59,545 nt of DNA, from positions 1 to 59,545 of the forward strand of contig JAJDNR010000175.1 of assembly GCA_022340565.1 (NCBI GenBank). The letters run 5' to 3'. Of the stretch, positions 30,960 to 39,157 are shown piece by piece; within the stretch, counting starts at the first letter, position 1; each line of letters starts with the position of its first letter. The DNA is from Desulfofustis sp. (lineage in GTDB: Bacteria > Desulfobacterota > Desulfobulbia > Desulfobulbales > Desulfocapsaceae). A program made the translations under genes and the position numbers. The notes beneath the pieces are model-generated. The model was not told where the DNA came from, made no database searches, and was given only the letters and a program-made list of their open reading frames with translations.

Positions 30960-33900
30960 TCATATCGGCAGGATATGCATCTCTTCTTTAATCGGATGAC
31001 TGCCCATCAGCAACAGCCCATTGCGACCGTCGATCGACACGTGATCGCCAAATCCTATGTGATGACCGTTTACCTCGCAGTAACGCTCATATACCCGTAA
31101 ATCCCTGCAGCCGACCACGCAGGTCTTCTCCAGACGCACTGCAACTACCGACGCATGGGACGTCTGTCCGCCTCGCGAGGTCAGCAGCCCATCGGTAAGC
31201 GAAATGACCGTGATGTCTTCCGGAACGGTGTCCTGCCTGATCAGGATCAGCGGCGTTTCAGGTTCTTTGGCCCGGAGCAGCGTGATATCCTCGTCGGTGA
31301 AGACTGCCTTGCCCGACAGGGCCGACCCGGAGACTCCTATACCTTTCGCGAGTATCGATTTGTCGATCTCCTCCTTGTCCACGAATACATGCAGGTGCTC
31401 TTTCTGCTTGATCGTTATCATGTCACGGGTCTGCAGAATGTACAGATCTCTGGCATCGGGGCCCTCGAAGGTAAACTCGATCTCCTGGGGGCTCCACCGC
31501 CTTTCGTAGACCAGTTCCCGGGAAATTGCGAGCAATTCCTTGTATACGTTGGGGAATTTCACTTCCAGGGTGTCCTTGCGCGGCCTGCCGTCCAACTGCG
31601 CCTGTTCGATGGAGATCGGATGCGAGGTCACCAGTCCCGACACGATGTCCTCGCCCTGGTCCTGATAAGCATAATCCCCCCACAACGCAACCCGCTGCAC
31701 CTTGCGGTATGGATGCGCGGTGAACAGGACCCCGGAGCCTGAGCCTTCGCTGCGGTTGCCGAACACCATCGCCTGGACGATAACGGCGGTCCCCCACGAC
31801 GGCGACACATCCATGATCCGCCGGTAGTCAATCGACTTCTGGTTGTCCCACGAATCAAGCACCATTTCAATTGCGCCGATCAGTTGCAGCCAGGGATCGT
31901 CGGGAATAGGAAGGCCGTGCCTGCGCACCAGCTTCTGATACTGCAGCGCCAGCTCCTTCATCTGATCCGGGGTGAACTGACGCTTGAGCGCTACACTGTG
32001 GCGAGCCTTGGCCGCATTCATCAGCTCCTGGAATTCCTCGCGCTCAACACCGGAGATCATCGCCCAGGACTGCAGGAACCTCCGGTAATTGTCCCAGGCG
32101 AAATAGGCATTGCCGTGGATACTAATGACTTCCTCCACCAAATCGCTGTTCTGGCCGACGTTGTGGACCGTCGCCATCATACCCGGCATCGAGATCGCGC
32201 TACCGCTGCGAACCGAAAGCAGGAGCGGGTTCTCGGCCGCTCCAAAGACCTTGCCGGTGCGTTTTTCGATGTCGTTGAGCGCCCCTCTGATCTGCTGCAT
32301 GAATTCCTGCCGGGCCTTGGAGAACCCGAAGATGACCTCCCGGCACCTGAACACCTCGGTGGTGATCACGAACGCCGGCGGAACGGGCTTGCCGTCATTG
32401 GTCAGGGTAATCAGGTTGAATCCCTTGTTGCCGAGATGTATGAGGTCATGGGTATACGGGTTGGCATGGTTGAGCAGCGAGATCGCGTTCTCCGGGTTAT
32501 AGGTCATCAGCAGGTCGAGCGTCCGCTCGTCGAGTTTTTCCCGCTGGCTCTCGAGCGTCTGGATGATCCGCAGGATGAAATTGTCCAGATGCTGCAACCC
32601 GAATGCCGAGGCGATCAGATCCCGGAAGAAACTCTCGGAAATGGAATGGACGGTATTACCCATCTCCGCTTCGTTCCACAGCGATTTATAGCGCGGCTGC
32701 AGGTTGGCCCCGCCGATCTGGGGTACGATCAGCGACAGGTTTTTCTGATGAATGTTGGTGTAATAGGCGTAAATGACGTCTTTTACCCCTTCGGACAGGC
32801 CACGGAATATGTCGAGGTACTGAGTGTATGAGAAACGCCTGATCTTCAGCGAACTGACCAGCAGTGACAGGTAGGTGTCGAGCTTTCTCGACGCGATGCC
32901 TTCGATCTGCAGCGCCCGCCGGTAGAGCTTCAGACACCTGGTGATCGAATAGAAGGTGGCCTTTGTGATAAACGACAGGTTGACTGTCGCGGGCAGCATT
33001 TCCAGATAGATGTTGGCGAGGTTCTCGAGACGAAAGGTCAGCGACAGGGAATCGAATTTCTTTTCGCGGTATTTGCCGTAAACAGATGGGATGTCCACGG
33101 CGATATGGCGCTTGTAGTAGATATCTTCGCGAGCCTCGTATCGTTCCGCGGACAGGATAATGTTTTTGAGCTGCTCGAGGGCATCGAGGATCGCCTCGAT
33201 GATCTCGATGGTATTGCCTCCGTCCAGTTTGACCAGCAGCGTCTCCATCTCCGGAAAACCTTCGACGGATACCTGTTTGAGTTCGGAGCGCAGCTCCTGG
33301 AAACCGAGATTGTATTTCTTGTGGATGAGCCTGAACATCCTGACCAGCAGCAGAAACCTGCGCCGCTCCTCGACACTGCATTCCTGCTGCGCGTCGACGA
33401 ACGACTGGAGATGCTGGTCGCCGACGTGAAAGATGTCGTCGATCTGGATCAGTTCGAAACGCTCGAACACCCTGTTGACGAGAATCAGCTGCTCATCGAC
33501 GTACGGGCCCTCCCCCCTGATCTGCCCGTACACGTCCGGCGGTACAAAGGACAGCAGTGACTGCTTGTCCCCGGACTTCCAGAATGCGAAAATGGCGCGG
33601 ATGAAATCGACGATCAGATTCGAACTCTCGACGTGACTCTGTTTCCGCAGGAAATGGATCAGCACGTCCTTGCGCCGATGGATCTCGTCAAGTTCGGTCG
33701 AAACATCCCGCAGCTCACCTTCTGCACCGATTTCATTAAAAAAAACCGGCATCAGCTTGGTGAATTGTTTGGTCAGGTTGTAAATCGGCTCGATGGGCTG
33801 ATTGAGCAATTCGGTGATGTCGCGCTGAAACAGGTCGGTATCCTTGACACAGGTCCCGGTCAACTTCAGATGGATGATCAAGGCGGAAAACAGCGTCGAG

Positions 33901-35225
33901 CACCATTTCGGTTCCTGCATGATCAGGTTCAGCCAGACCCGGATGTTGTTCAGGTGGGCCGGATTGATGATCGGCTGCCAGTCCTCGTCAACCCCGGTTA
34001 CGTTGGCCTGCTGAAACCCGAACCTGACGACGCCCCACAGAAATGCCTCGACCATCCGGCTGTTGCCGCGCTTGAAGACTTCCCCTCCAAGTACCTGGAT
34101 GCACTGCAGCGAGGTGTGGGGGTATTTGCGGACATTGGCCTTCAGCAGTTGAAAGGCGGTCAGCAGAAACTCCTCGATCTCCTCGAAACTCTGCTGCCTG
34201 ACCAGCACCACCAGGCTGGAATTGATTTCCCGCAGCGTTTCTTCATGGATCAGGTGAAGCCCCTTGGTATCCATGATCTTGAACATGAAGAGCAGCTTGT
34301 GGTTTTCGGCGAACTGACTTGAATCCCCTCCGGCCGAAGCATTGCCGCTCTCCGCGGCAGCAGAGATGGCGCCCAGATACCCGGGAATTTCCTTGTAGAG
34401 CCGGACAATCTCGATATGCGACGGCAGGGCGAAGAGTTTATCAGCTGCCTGAACATCCGTCTGTAGATCCACCTCTTCAAGGCGAGCCGCATAGCCCCGG
34501 ACCGCATCGTGGGAAATCTGCTCGAACACCGGACGGCCGGGCAGGTCTTCAAAGGCAACCCCGCAGCGCTCTGAGAACCACGGCAGTGGGTCATCCTCGC
34601 TGAGCCAGTAATCATAATTGATCTTCAGAATCCGCCGCACCAGCCGCAGCGCCGGGGCACGATCGAAGGCAAGGGAAAACCGGTCGATCCGGTCGAACAG
34701 CTTGCCGACAACCCGTTTGACCGACTGGCGGCCGTGAATCAGGTGGATAAGAAGCCCACTGCCGCTGCCGTCCAGGGCCAAAAACCTGAGGAAAAAATCG
34801 TTGAAAACAGACTCGAACCCCTTGAGTTCCTGTGCGCCGAGCTGATCCGCCAGCCGGTTCATCCAATCCCACTGCGCTTCGAAAATCTGCCCGAGCAGCA
34901 GTTCGTTTTTTGATGAGTCCTCGATCGCTTCGAAAAACAGATCCGAAAAACGGGTGAAGGCCTGCGGGCCGAAACCGGTTTTGGGGTAATGATGGAAGTT
35001 CTTCAGGACAAAACTTCTCAGCTGGGGAAGGATCAGGTTCCAGTTCCGGTAAGGATGGCACACCTCATACAGCAGGGTTTCCAGGCTCGAGTGAATCCCC
35101 CGGAAGTGTTCCACCGCCTCAAGCAGTTCGTCGAGTTCCGGACGGATCTCCACCCGTTCAGCTGTTTCCAGCAGATTCGCTCTCAATGCATCCGATTCGA
35201 TGCTGCGGGCGGTTGTTGCTTCCAT
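30960..35225 (-). CDS. PPDK/PEP-synthase-like dikinase without PEP-binding barrel, large novel N-terminus
   Basis: A 1421-residue protein. From about residue 925 it has a PPDK-type ATP-grasp domain (GNKGFNL, LLLSVRSGSAISMPGMM, GSGSGVLFTAHP) and from about 1300 a phosphohistidine domain with H1357 in SRGGQTSHASVVAV. It then ends: the C-terminal TIM barrel that binds PEP/pyruvate is absent. Residues 1-920 are largely helical and match no family I recognise. ATP-grasp plus His domain without the barrel is the layout of dikinases that phosphorylate other acceptors (glucan water dikinase, rifampin phosphotransferase), so the acceptor may be bound by the N-terminal region. It follows glgA and gap on the same strand. 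ATG 35225 is preferred to the GTG six codons earlier; neither has a strong Shine-Dalgarno. Confidence 0.8.
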   Translation of the reverse strand: MEATTARSIESDALRANLLETAERVEIRPELDELLEAVEHFRGIHSSLETLLYEVCHPYRNWNLILPQLRSFVLKNFHHYPKTGFGPQAFTRFSDLFFEAIEDSSKNELLLGQIFEAQWDWMNRLADQLGAQELKGFESVFNDFFLRFLALDGSGSGLLIHLIHGRQSVKRVVGKLFDRIDRFSLAFDRAPALRLVRRILKINYDYWLSEDDPLPWFSERCGVAFEDLPGRPVFEQISHDAVRGYAARLEEVDLQTDVQAADKLFALPSHIEIVRLYKEIPGYLGAISAAAESGNASAGGDSSQFAENHKLLFMFKIMDTKGLHLIHEETLREINSSLVVLVRQQSFEEIEEFLLTAFQLLKANVRKYPHTSLQCIQVLGGEVFKRGNSRMVEAFLWGVVRFGFQQANVTGVDEDWQPIINPAHLNNIRVWLNLIMQEPKWCSTLFSALIIHLKLTGTCVKDTDLFQRDITELLNQPIEPIYNLTKQFTKLMPVFFNEIGAEGELRDVSTELDEIHRRKDVLIHFLRKQSHVESSNLIVDFIRAIFAFWKSGDKQSLLSFVPPDVYGQIRGEGPYVDEQLILVNRVFERFELIQIDDIFHVGDQHLQSFVDAQQECSVEERRRFLLLVRMFRLIHKKYNLGFQELRSELKQVSVEGFPEMETLLVKLDGGNTIEIIEAILDALEQLKNIILSAERYEAREDIYYKRHIAVDIPSVYGKYREKKFDSLSLTFRLENLANIYLEMLPATVNLSFITKATFYSITRCLKLYRRALQIEGIASRKLDTYLSLLVSSLKIRRFSYTQYLDIFRGLSEGVKDVIYAYYTNIHQKNLSLIVPQIGGANLQPRYKSLWNEAEMGNTVHSISESFFRDLIASAFGLQHLDNFILRIIQTLESQREKLDERTLDLLMTYNPENAISLLNHANPYTHDLIHLGNKGFNLITLTNDGKPVPPAFVITTEVFRCREVIFGFSKARQEFMQQIRGALNDIEKRTGKVFGAAENPLLLSVRSGSAISMPGMMATVHNVGQNSDLVEEVISIHGNAYFAWDNYRRFLQSWAMISGVEREEFQELMNAAKARHSVALKRQFTPDQMKELALQYQKLVRRHGLPIPDDPWLQLIGAIEMVLDSWDNQKSIDYRRIMDVSPSWGTAVIVQAMVFGNRSEGSGSGVLFTAHPYRKVQRVALWGDYAYQDQGEDIVSGLVTSHPISIEQAQLDGRPRKDTLEVKFPNVYKELLAISRELVYERRWSPQEIEFTFEGPDARDLYILQTRDMITIKQKEHLHVFVDKEEIDKSILAKGIGVSGSALSGKAVFTDEDITLLRAKEPETPLILIRQDTVPEDITVISLTDGLLTSRGGQTSHASVVAVRLEKTCVVGCRDLRVYERYCEVNGHHIGFGDHVSIDGRNGLLLMGSHPIKEEMHILPI

Positions 35226-35309
35226 GTGTACGCCATTGGCCACCGGGATGCAGCCAGCTCCCGAACCCCGGCAGCGGGCTGCACCCCTGATACGGCGCCT
35301 GCAGTCCGC

Positions 35310-36314
35310 CTATACCGGCTTGCAGGACTCCATGTGCAGAATCAGGTCGAGCATGCGGTTGGAGTACCCCCACTCGTTGTCATACCAGCTCATCACTTTG
35401 ACGGTCCTGCCGATTACCTTGGTACACTGGCCGTCGACAATCGACGAGCGGGGATCGCCTTGAAAATCGATCGAAACAAGCGGCAGATCGGTGTAGCCGA
35501 GATAGCGGTTGGCGGCCTCCCTCAAGGCCTGATTGACCTCGTCGACGGTGGTCTCCTTCTCGACCTCCATCACCGCATCGACCAGAGAGACGGTCGGGGT
35601 CGGCACGCGCACGGCGAGACCGTCGAACTTTCCCTTCAACTCAGGAATCACCAGCGACACGGCAGCGGCCGCGCCGGTCTTGGTCGGTATCATGGACAGC
35701 GCCGCCGCCCGGGCCCGGCGCAGGTCGGAGTGGGGAAAATCGAGCAGCCGCTGGTCGCCGGTGTAGGCATGGACGGTGGTCATCAGCCCCCGTTCGATGC
35801 CGAAATTGTCGAGGATGACCTTTGCCATCGGCGCCAGGCAGTTGGTCGTGCAAGACGCGTTTGAAACCACATGGTGCACGGTCGGATCGTACTCGTCCTC
35901 ATTCACGCCCATCACGAAGGTTTTGACACTGCCCTTGGCCGGCGCGGAAATGATCACCTTCTTGGCACCGCCGTCGATATGGGCACTTGCCGAATCGGCA
36001 TCCCGAAATATGCCGGTGCACTCGGCCACATAATCAACGCCGAGATCGCCCCACCTGATATCGGCCGGATTGCGATGGCTGGACACGGTGATGTGTTTCC
36101 CGTCAACGGCGACGCCGTTTTCATCGGCGGTCACCTCCGCTCTGCTGATTCCCATCACTGAATCGTATTTCAGCAGATGGGCAAGGGTCGCGTTGTCGGT
36201 AAGATCGTTGATCGCCACCACTTCGATAGTGCTGAAGGCCGGATCTTCGGACATCGCCCTGAAAATGTTCCGGCCGATGCGGCCAAATCCATTGATGCCA
36301 ATTTTTACTGTCAT
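35310..36314 (-). CDS. gap: type I glyceraldehyde-3-phosphate dehydrogenase
   Basis: A 334-residue GAPDH converting glyceraldehyde-3-phosphate to 1,3-bisphosphoglycerate. NAD-binding INGFGRIGRN is at the N-terminus and D37 (INDL) favours NAD over NADP. Catalytic C155 is in SNASCTTNC and H182 in TTVHAYTGDQ. It lies between glgA (61 bp) and the dikinase-like gene (84 bp), all on the minus strand, with AGGAG before the start. Confidence 0.97.
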   Translation of the reverse strand: MTVKIGINGFGRIGRNIFRAMSEDPAFSTIEVVAINDLTDNATLAHLLKYDSVMGISRAEVTADENGVAVDGKHITVSSHRNPADIRWGDLGVDYVAECTGIFRDADSASAHIDGGAKKVIISAPAKGSVKTFVMGVNEDEYDPTVHHVVSNASCTTNCLAPMAKVILDNFGIERGLMTTVHAYTGDQRLLDFPHSDLRRARAAALSMIPTKTGAAAAVSLVIPELKGKFDGLAVRVPTPTVSLVDAVMEVEKETTVDEVNQALREAANRYLGYTDLPLVSIDFQGDPRSSIVDGQCTKVIGRTVKVMSWYDNEWGYSNRMLDLILHMESCKPV

Positions 36315-36375
36315 TACGGTTCTCCTTTTAGGTGTTACGAACAGCGTTATTCCATCCGTTTTTATCCATTTCGTA

Positions 36376-37992
36376 TCAACTGTGCGCCAGCGACCTGCTT
36401 TCCCGGTAGAGTCCTACATACGATTGTACGACCGTGTTCCAGGTGTGCTGAGCGCGAATCTTATGCAATGCCGCCGTCTGCATCTCCCGCATCCGGGCTT
36501 TGTCATCGAACACCGTTCGAGCTCCGAGCATCGCATCACACAGAAATTCAGGGCTGTTTTCGTGGTAGGAAAAGCCGGTCTCGCCATCGACCACCTTCAC
36601 CAGTCCTCCGATATGGTGGACAATTGGCAGATTGCCGAACAGCTGGGCGATGAAATCGGTCAGGCCGCAGGGCTCATACCGAGACGGGATGACAAAGAAA
36701 TCTCCCGCCGCATAGACCCGGTTCGCCAGCTTGGGGTCGTACCCCCGCAGAAAGCAGATTCGCCCTTCATATTTCTCGTCGCGGGCGACATCCGCCAGGG
36801 ATTTTTCCAAGGCCTCACCGCCGCTGCCGAGACAGATGAAAGAAGCCGGGGTCGGGTCGTCCAGGAACATACGGACGGCATCGATGAGGATATCGACGCC
36901 CTTCTGCTCGCTGAGCCGGCCGATGAAGGTATAGAGCGGCGCGGAATCCTGCTCGGCGATAAAACCGATCCGGTTATCCTCATCCTCGGCGGGAGGCGCC
37001 GCCACGCTGTCGAGCAGGTCCTGTTTGCACACCCGCTTGCCTTCCAGGTCGTCCGTCTCATCGTCGATATCGTAATTGGCAGCGATCCCCAGCATCTCGT
37101 TGCGCTTGGGATTGAATTCCTCCAGGTCGATGCCGTTGGTGATGCCGGTGATGTGAACCCCGCCGTCCAGCAGCCGGTGCCCCAGCCAGCCGGTCAGATA
37201 ATCGGCGTCGGTGTGCTGCAGCTCGTCGGCGTAATTCTCGCTGACCGTGCTTATCGCCGCATAGGGGGCCGCGGCGAGAAACGGGTCGAAACTGTGCTCG
37301 AGCAGCGAATTGTTGATCACCCTCCACGGCAGCCCGGTTATGGCCCGGACGAAAGGCAGATCGGAGACCTCCTGGTGATAACCGACACCAGCGTTATGGA
37401 TCGAAACAACCGCCCCGGTATCCCGGAAGTAATTGCGATATCCGGCGCATTCTCTGAAGATTGCCGGGGCGACGGCGGTGTGTCCGTCGTGGCAGTGGAT
37501 AACCTGCGGTTTCTCGTCCAGCAGCATGATCAGGTCGAGGGCCGCCTTCTGCAGCAGGATATTCATCGCAAAATAGTCGATGTGTCCCATTCCCTGGATT
37601 TTCCAGGATTCGCGCTGAAACTCGCTGCGGGTATAGGTATAGACCCCGCGCTTCTCAAGAAACCGCTCTGCCTCGAGCAGGTAGACCTTGACGGAATTGA
37701 TGGTTCTGAACCATACGCTCACCCGTTCCCTCCGCTCCAGGTTGGTGTAATCCATGGGCACATCGAATTCCAGCAACCTGTCAGGATGGAGCGGGTCCTC
37801 CACCTGCTTGAACCCCGCCTCACCGGGTTTGATAAACCCGTAGCAAGGCAGCGCGACACTTACCTGGCAGCCTCCGCTACCGGCCAGGGCGTTGGAAAGC
37901 TGGTATACAACATCTTTCACTCCTCCGGCTCCAGCCAGGTTTCCGTACTCCCGGCTCAACATCCATACCGACCGTATCGATTGCTGCTCCAA
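36376..37992 (-). CDS. glgA: glycogen/starch synthase-like glycosyltransferase (GT5)
   Basis: A 538-residue GT-B glycosyltransferase that would extend alpha-1,4-glucan from a sugar nucleotide. The donor-site end motif is SRYEPCGLTDFIAQLFG, and HCHDGHTAVAP, SIHNAGVGY and TGITNGID match GT5. The N-terminal glycine loop reads GAGGVKDV rather than the KTGGL form of E. coli GlgA, so the classical ADP-glucose-contacting lysine is missing. An insertion around residues 55-115 is charged. The start is TTG 37992 after a GGGGCGG stretch; the next ATG (37962) would cut the first beta strand. The gene leads a likely glgA-gap-dikinase operon. Confidence 0.9.
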   Translation of the reverse strand: MEQQSIRSVWMLSREYGNLAGAGGVKDVVYQLSNALAGSGGCQVSVALPCYGFIKPGEAGFKQVEDPLHPDRLLEFDVPMDYTNLERRERVSVWFRTINSVKVYLLEAERFLEKRGVYTYTRSEFQRESWKIQGMGHIDYFAMNILLQKAALDLIMLLDEKPQVIHCHDGHTAVAPAIFRECAGYRNYFRDTGAVVSIHNAGVGYHQEVSDLPFVRAITGLPWRVINNSLLEHSFDPFLAAAPYAAISTVSENYADELQHTDADYLTGWLGHRLLDGGVHITGITNGIDLEEFNPKRNEMLGIAANYDIDDETDDLEGKRVCKQDLLDSVAAPPAEDEDNRIGFIAEQDSAPLYTFIGRLSEQKGVDILIDAVRMFLDDPTPASFICLGSGGEALEKSLADVARDEKYEGRICFLRGYDPKLANRVYAAGDFFVIPSRYEPCGLTDFIAQLFGNLPIVHHIGGLVKVVDGETGFSYHENSPEFLCDAMLGARTVFDDKARMREMQTAALHKIRAQHTWNTVVQSYVGLYRESRSLAHS

Positions 37993-38491
37993 TGCACCGC
38001 CCCGTTTCGGAATCGCTCTGCTGCAACTGCTATAAAAGGTGAAGACGCAATCCGGAAGCCTCGGTTGACCGGATGCGTCGACTCATTGGCATATGTTTCA
38101 TGGAGACTGATGCCGTAACAAATTTACCCTCACAATATCGGTAACCTTGGGCGTTCTGTCAAGAGATTCGATGACGATTCTGATACGCCTGAAATAAGCG
38201 GGTTAAACGATCATTCTGAAGGATCTCGTTTGGCCAGGCAAGCCCCCAAAAAGCTGCCGGTTTCATCGATTTCATCGGCCGCCCCGCCAGCTTACCGTTT
38301 TCAAACGGGCCAATCGACCTCTGCCGGAGATCAGGCTTCTGGTCATTGACGGGTTTGGTGAGAGCCTCTATAGTATCGGCAGGTTTGACTTGAATAGAAC
38401 TTTCCCTCAATCTCCCTAGCCTGACGGGCGTCTCGACTCGCCAACGAGTCAGGGAAACCATCTCAAGGATCGTGTATTCGGAGAACCAGAC
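37993..38491. other. 499-bp divergent intergenic region
   Basis: This spacer separates glgA (minus) from the yjbQ operon (plus). It carries the yjbQ promoter (next entry). An antisense frame of 272 codons (38159-38977) crosses it, but it overlaps yjbQ and has no recognisable protein. No promoter for glgA is convincing, and no RNA gene is seen. Confidence 0.5.
38346..38374 (+). promoter_or_regulatory. sigma70 promoter for the yjbQ-ubiD-rluB cluster
   Basis: TTGACG (38346-38351), 17 bases, TATAGT (38369-38374). Both boxes match five of six consensus bases with ideal spacing, 117 bp upstream of the yjbQ ATG. Confidence 0.6.
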
Positions 38492-38893
38492 ATGAAGAGC
38501 GGCACGATGAGCGTATCGACCAGACGGAGTATGGAATTGATCGATATCACCCGCCAGGTGTATGCGGCACTGACAGACGCGGCCGTCCGCGACGGTGTCT
38601 GCATCCTGTTTAATCCGCACACCACGGCCGGCCTGACCATCAACGAAGGAGCCGACCCCGATGTCAAAAGCGACATCATCGACGGTTTCAGGAACATCGT
38701 TCCGCTGGCCCATCCATTCAAGCACCTGGAAGGCAATTCCCCGGCCCATATCATGGCCAGCCTGATGGGTTCGTCGCTGACCATTGCAATTCTCGACGGC
38801 GCCCCGCAACTGGGTACCTGGCAGAAGATATTTTTCTGCGAATTCGACGGTCCGCGAACCAGAAAAGTCCACTATCACTTTATTGAAGGCTGA
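38492..38893 (+). CDS. yjbQ: YjbQ/UPF0047 family protein
   Basis: A 133-residue single-domain protein of the UPF0047 family. Signatures are FNPHTTAGLTINEG, HLEGNSPAHI and GTWQKIFFCEFDGPR near the C-terminus, with the conserved His residues intact. Weak thiamine phosphate synthase activity has been reported for family members; the real role is uncertain. It is the first gene of a run with the 80-residue unknown, the UbiD-family decarboxylase and the RluB-like synthase. Confidence 0.93.
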   Translation: MKSGTMSVSTRRSMELIDITRQVYAALTDAAVRDGVCILFNPHTTAGLTINEGADPDVKSDIIDGFRNIVPLAHPFKHLEGNSPAHIMASLMGSSLTIAILDGAPQLGTWQKIFFCEFDGPRTRKVHYHFIEG

Positions 38894-38900
38894 TATCCCG

Positions 38901-39143
38901 ATGCCCGACCAACCCCTTGACGCGGCAACCATCATGTTCGGCCTGACCCCCGAACGGGACCGGGAATCGTGCTCCACCTACCTGCAGATTTTGGGCCGCA
39001 GGGACCTGGCTCAAACCCTGTCTTCACGGTTGTCTCCGGAAGAGATCGAACAACTGGTGGAAGTGACCTCGTCGCTGATGCGCAGACACCTGTCGAGGCA
39101 GGAGTACCACCTCCTCTTCCTGGGCAACTCCCACCGCCGCTGA
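38901..39143 (+). CDS. conserved-looking small protein of unknown function
   Basis: An 80-residue protein I do not recognise. It is helical and charged, with no membrane segment, signal peptide or cysteine motif (LSSRLSPEEIEQLVEVTSSL is the clearest amphipathic stretch). It starts 7 bp after yjbQ and ends 14 bp before the UbiD-family gene. This spacing, and a frame that fills the gap exactly, support it as real. A longer frame from 38784 overlaps yjbQ and is rejected. Confidence 0.6.
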   Translation: MPDQPLDAATIMFGLTPERDRESCSTYLQILGRRDLAQTLSSRLSPEEIEQLVEVTSSLMRRHLSRQEYHLLFLGNSHRR

Positions 39144-39157
39144 GTCAATCGCCTTCA

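Noticed and set aside
36070-38118. 682-codon open frame on the plus strand
   Set aside because: It is antisense to gap and glgA, both unambiguous, and its translation is rich in His/Arg/Gln without any family motif, as expected from GC-rich wobble positions.
38159-38977. 272-codon frame on the minus strand
   Set aside because: It covers yjbQ and its promoter region in antisense; no ribosome-binding site or recognisable domain.
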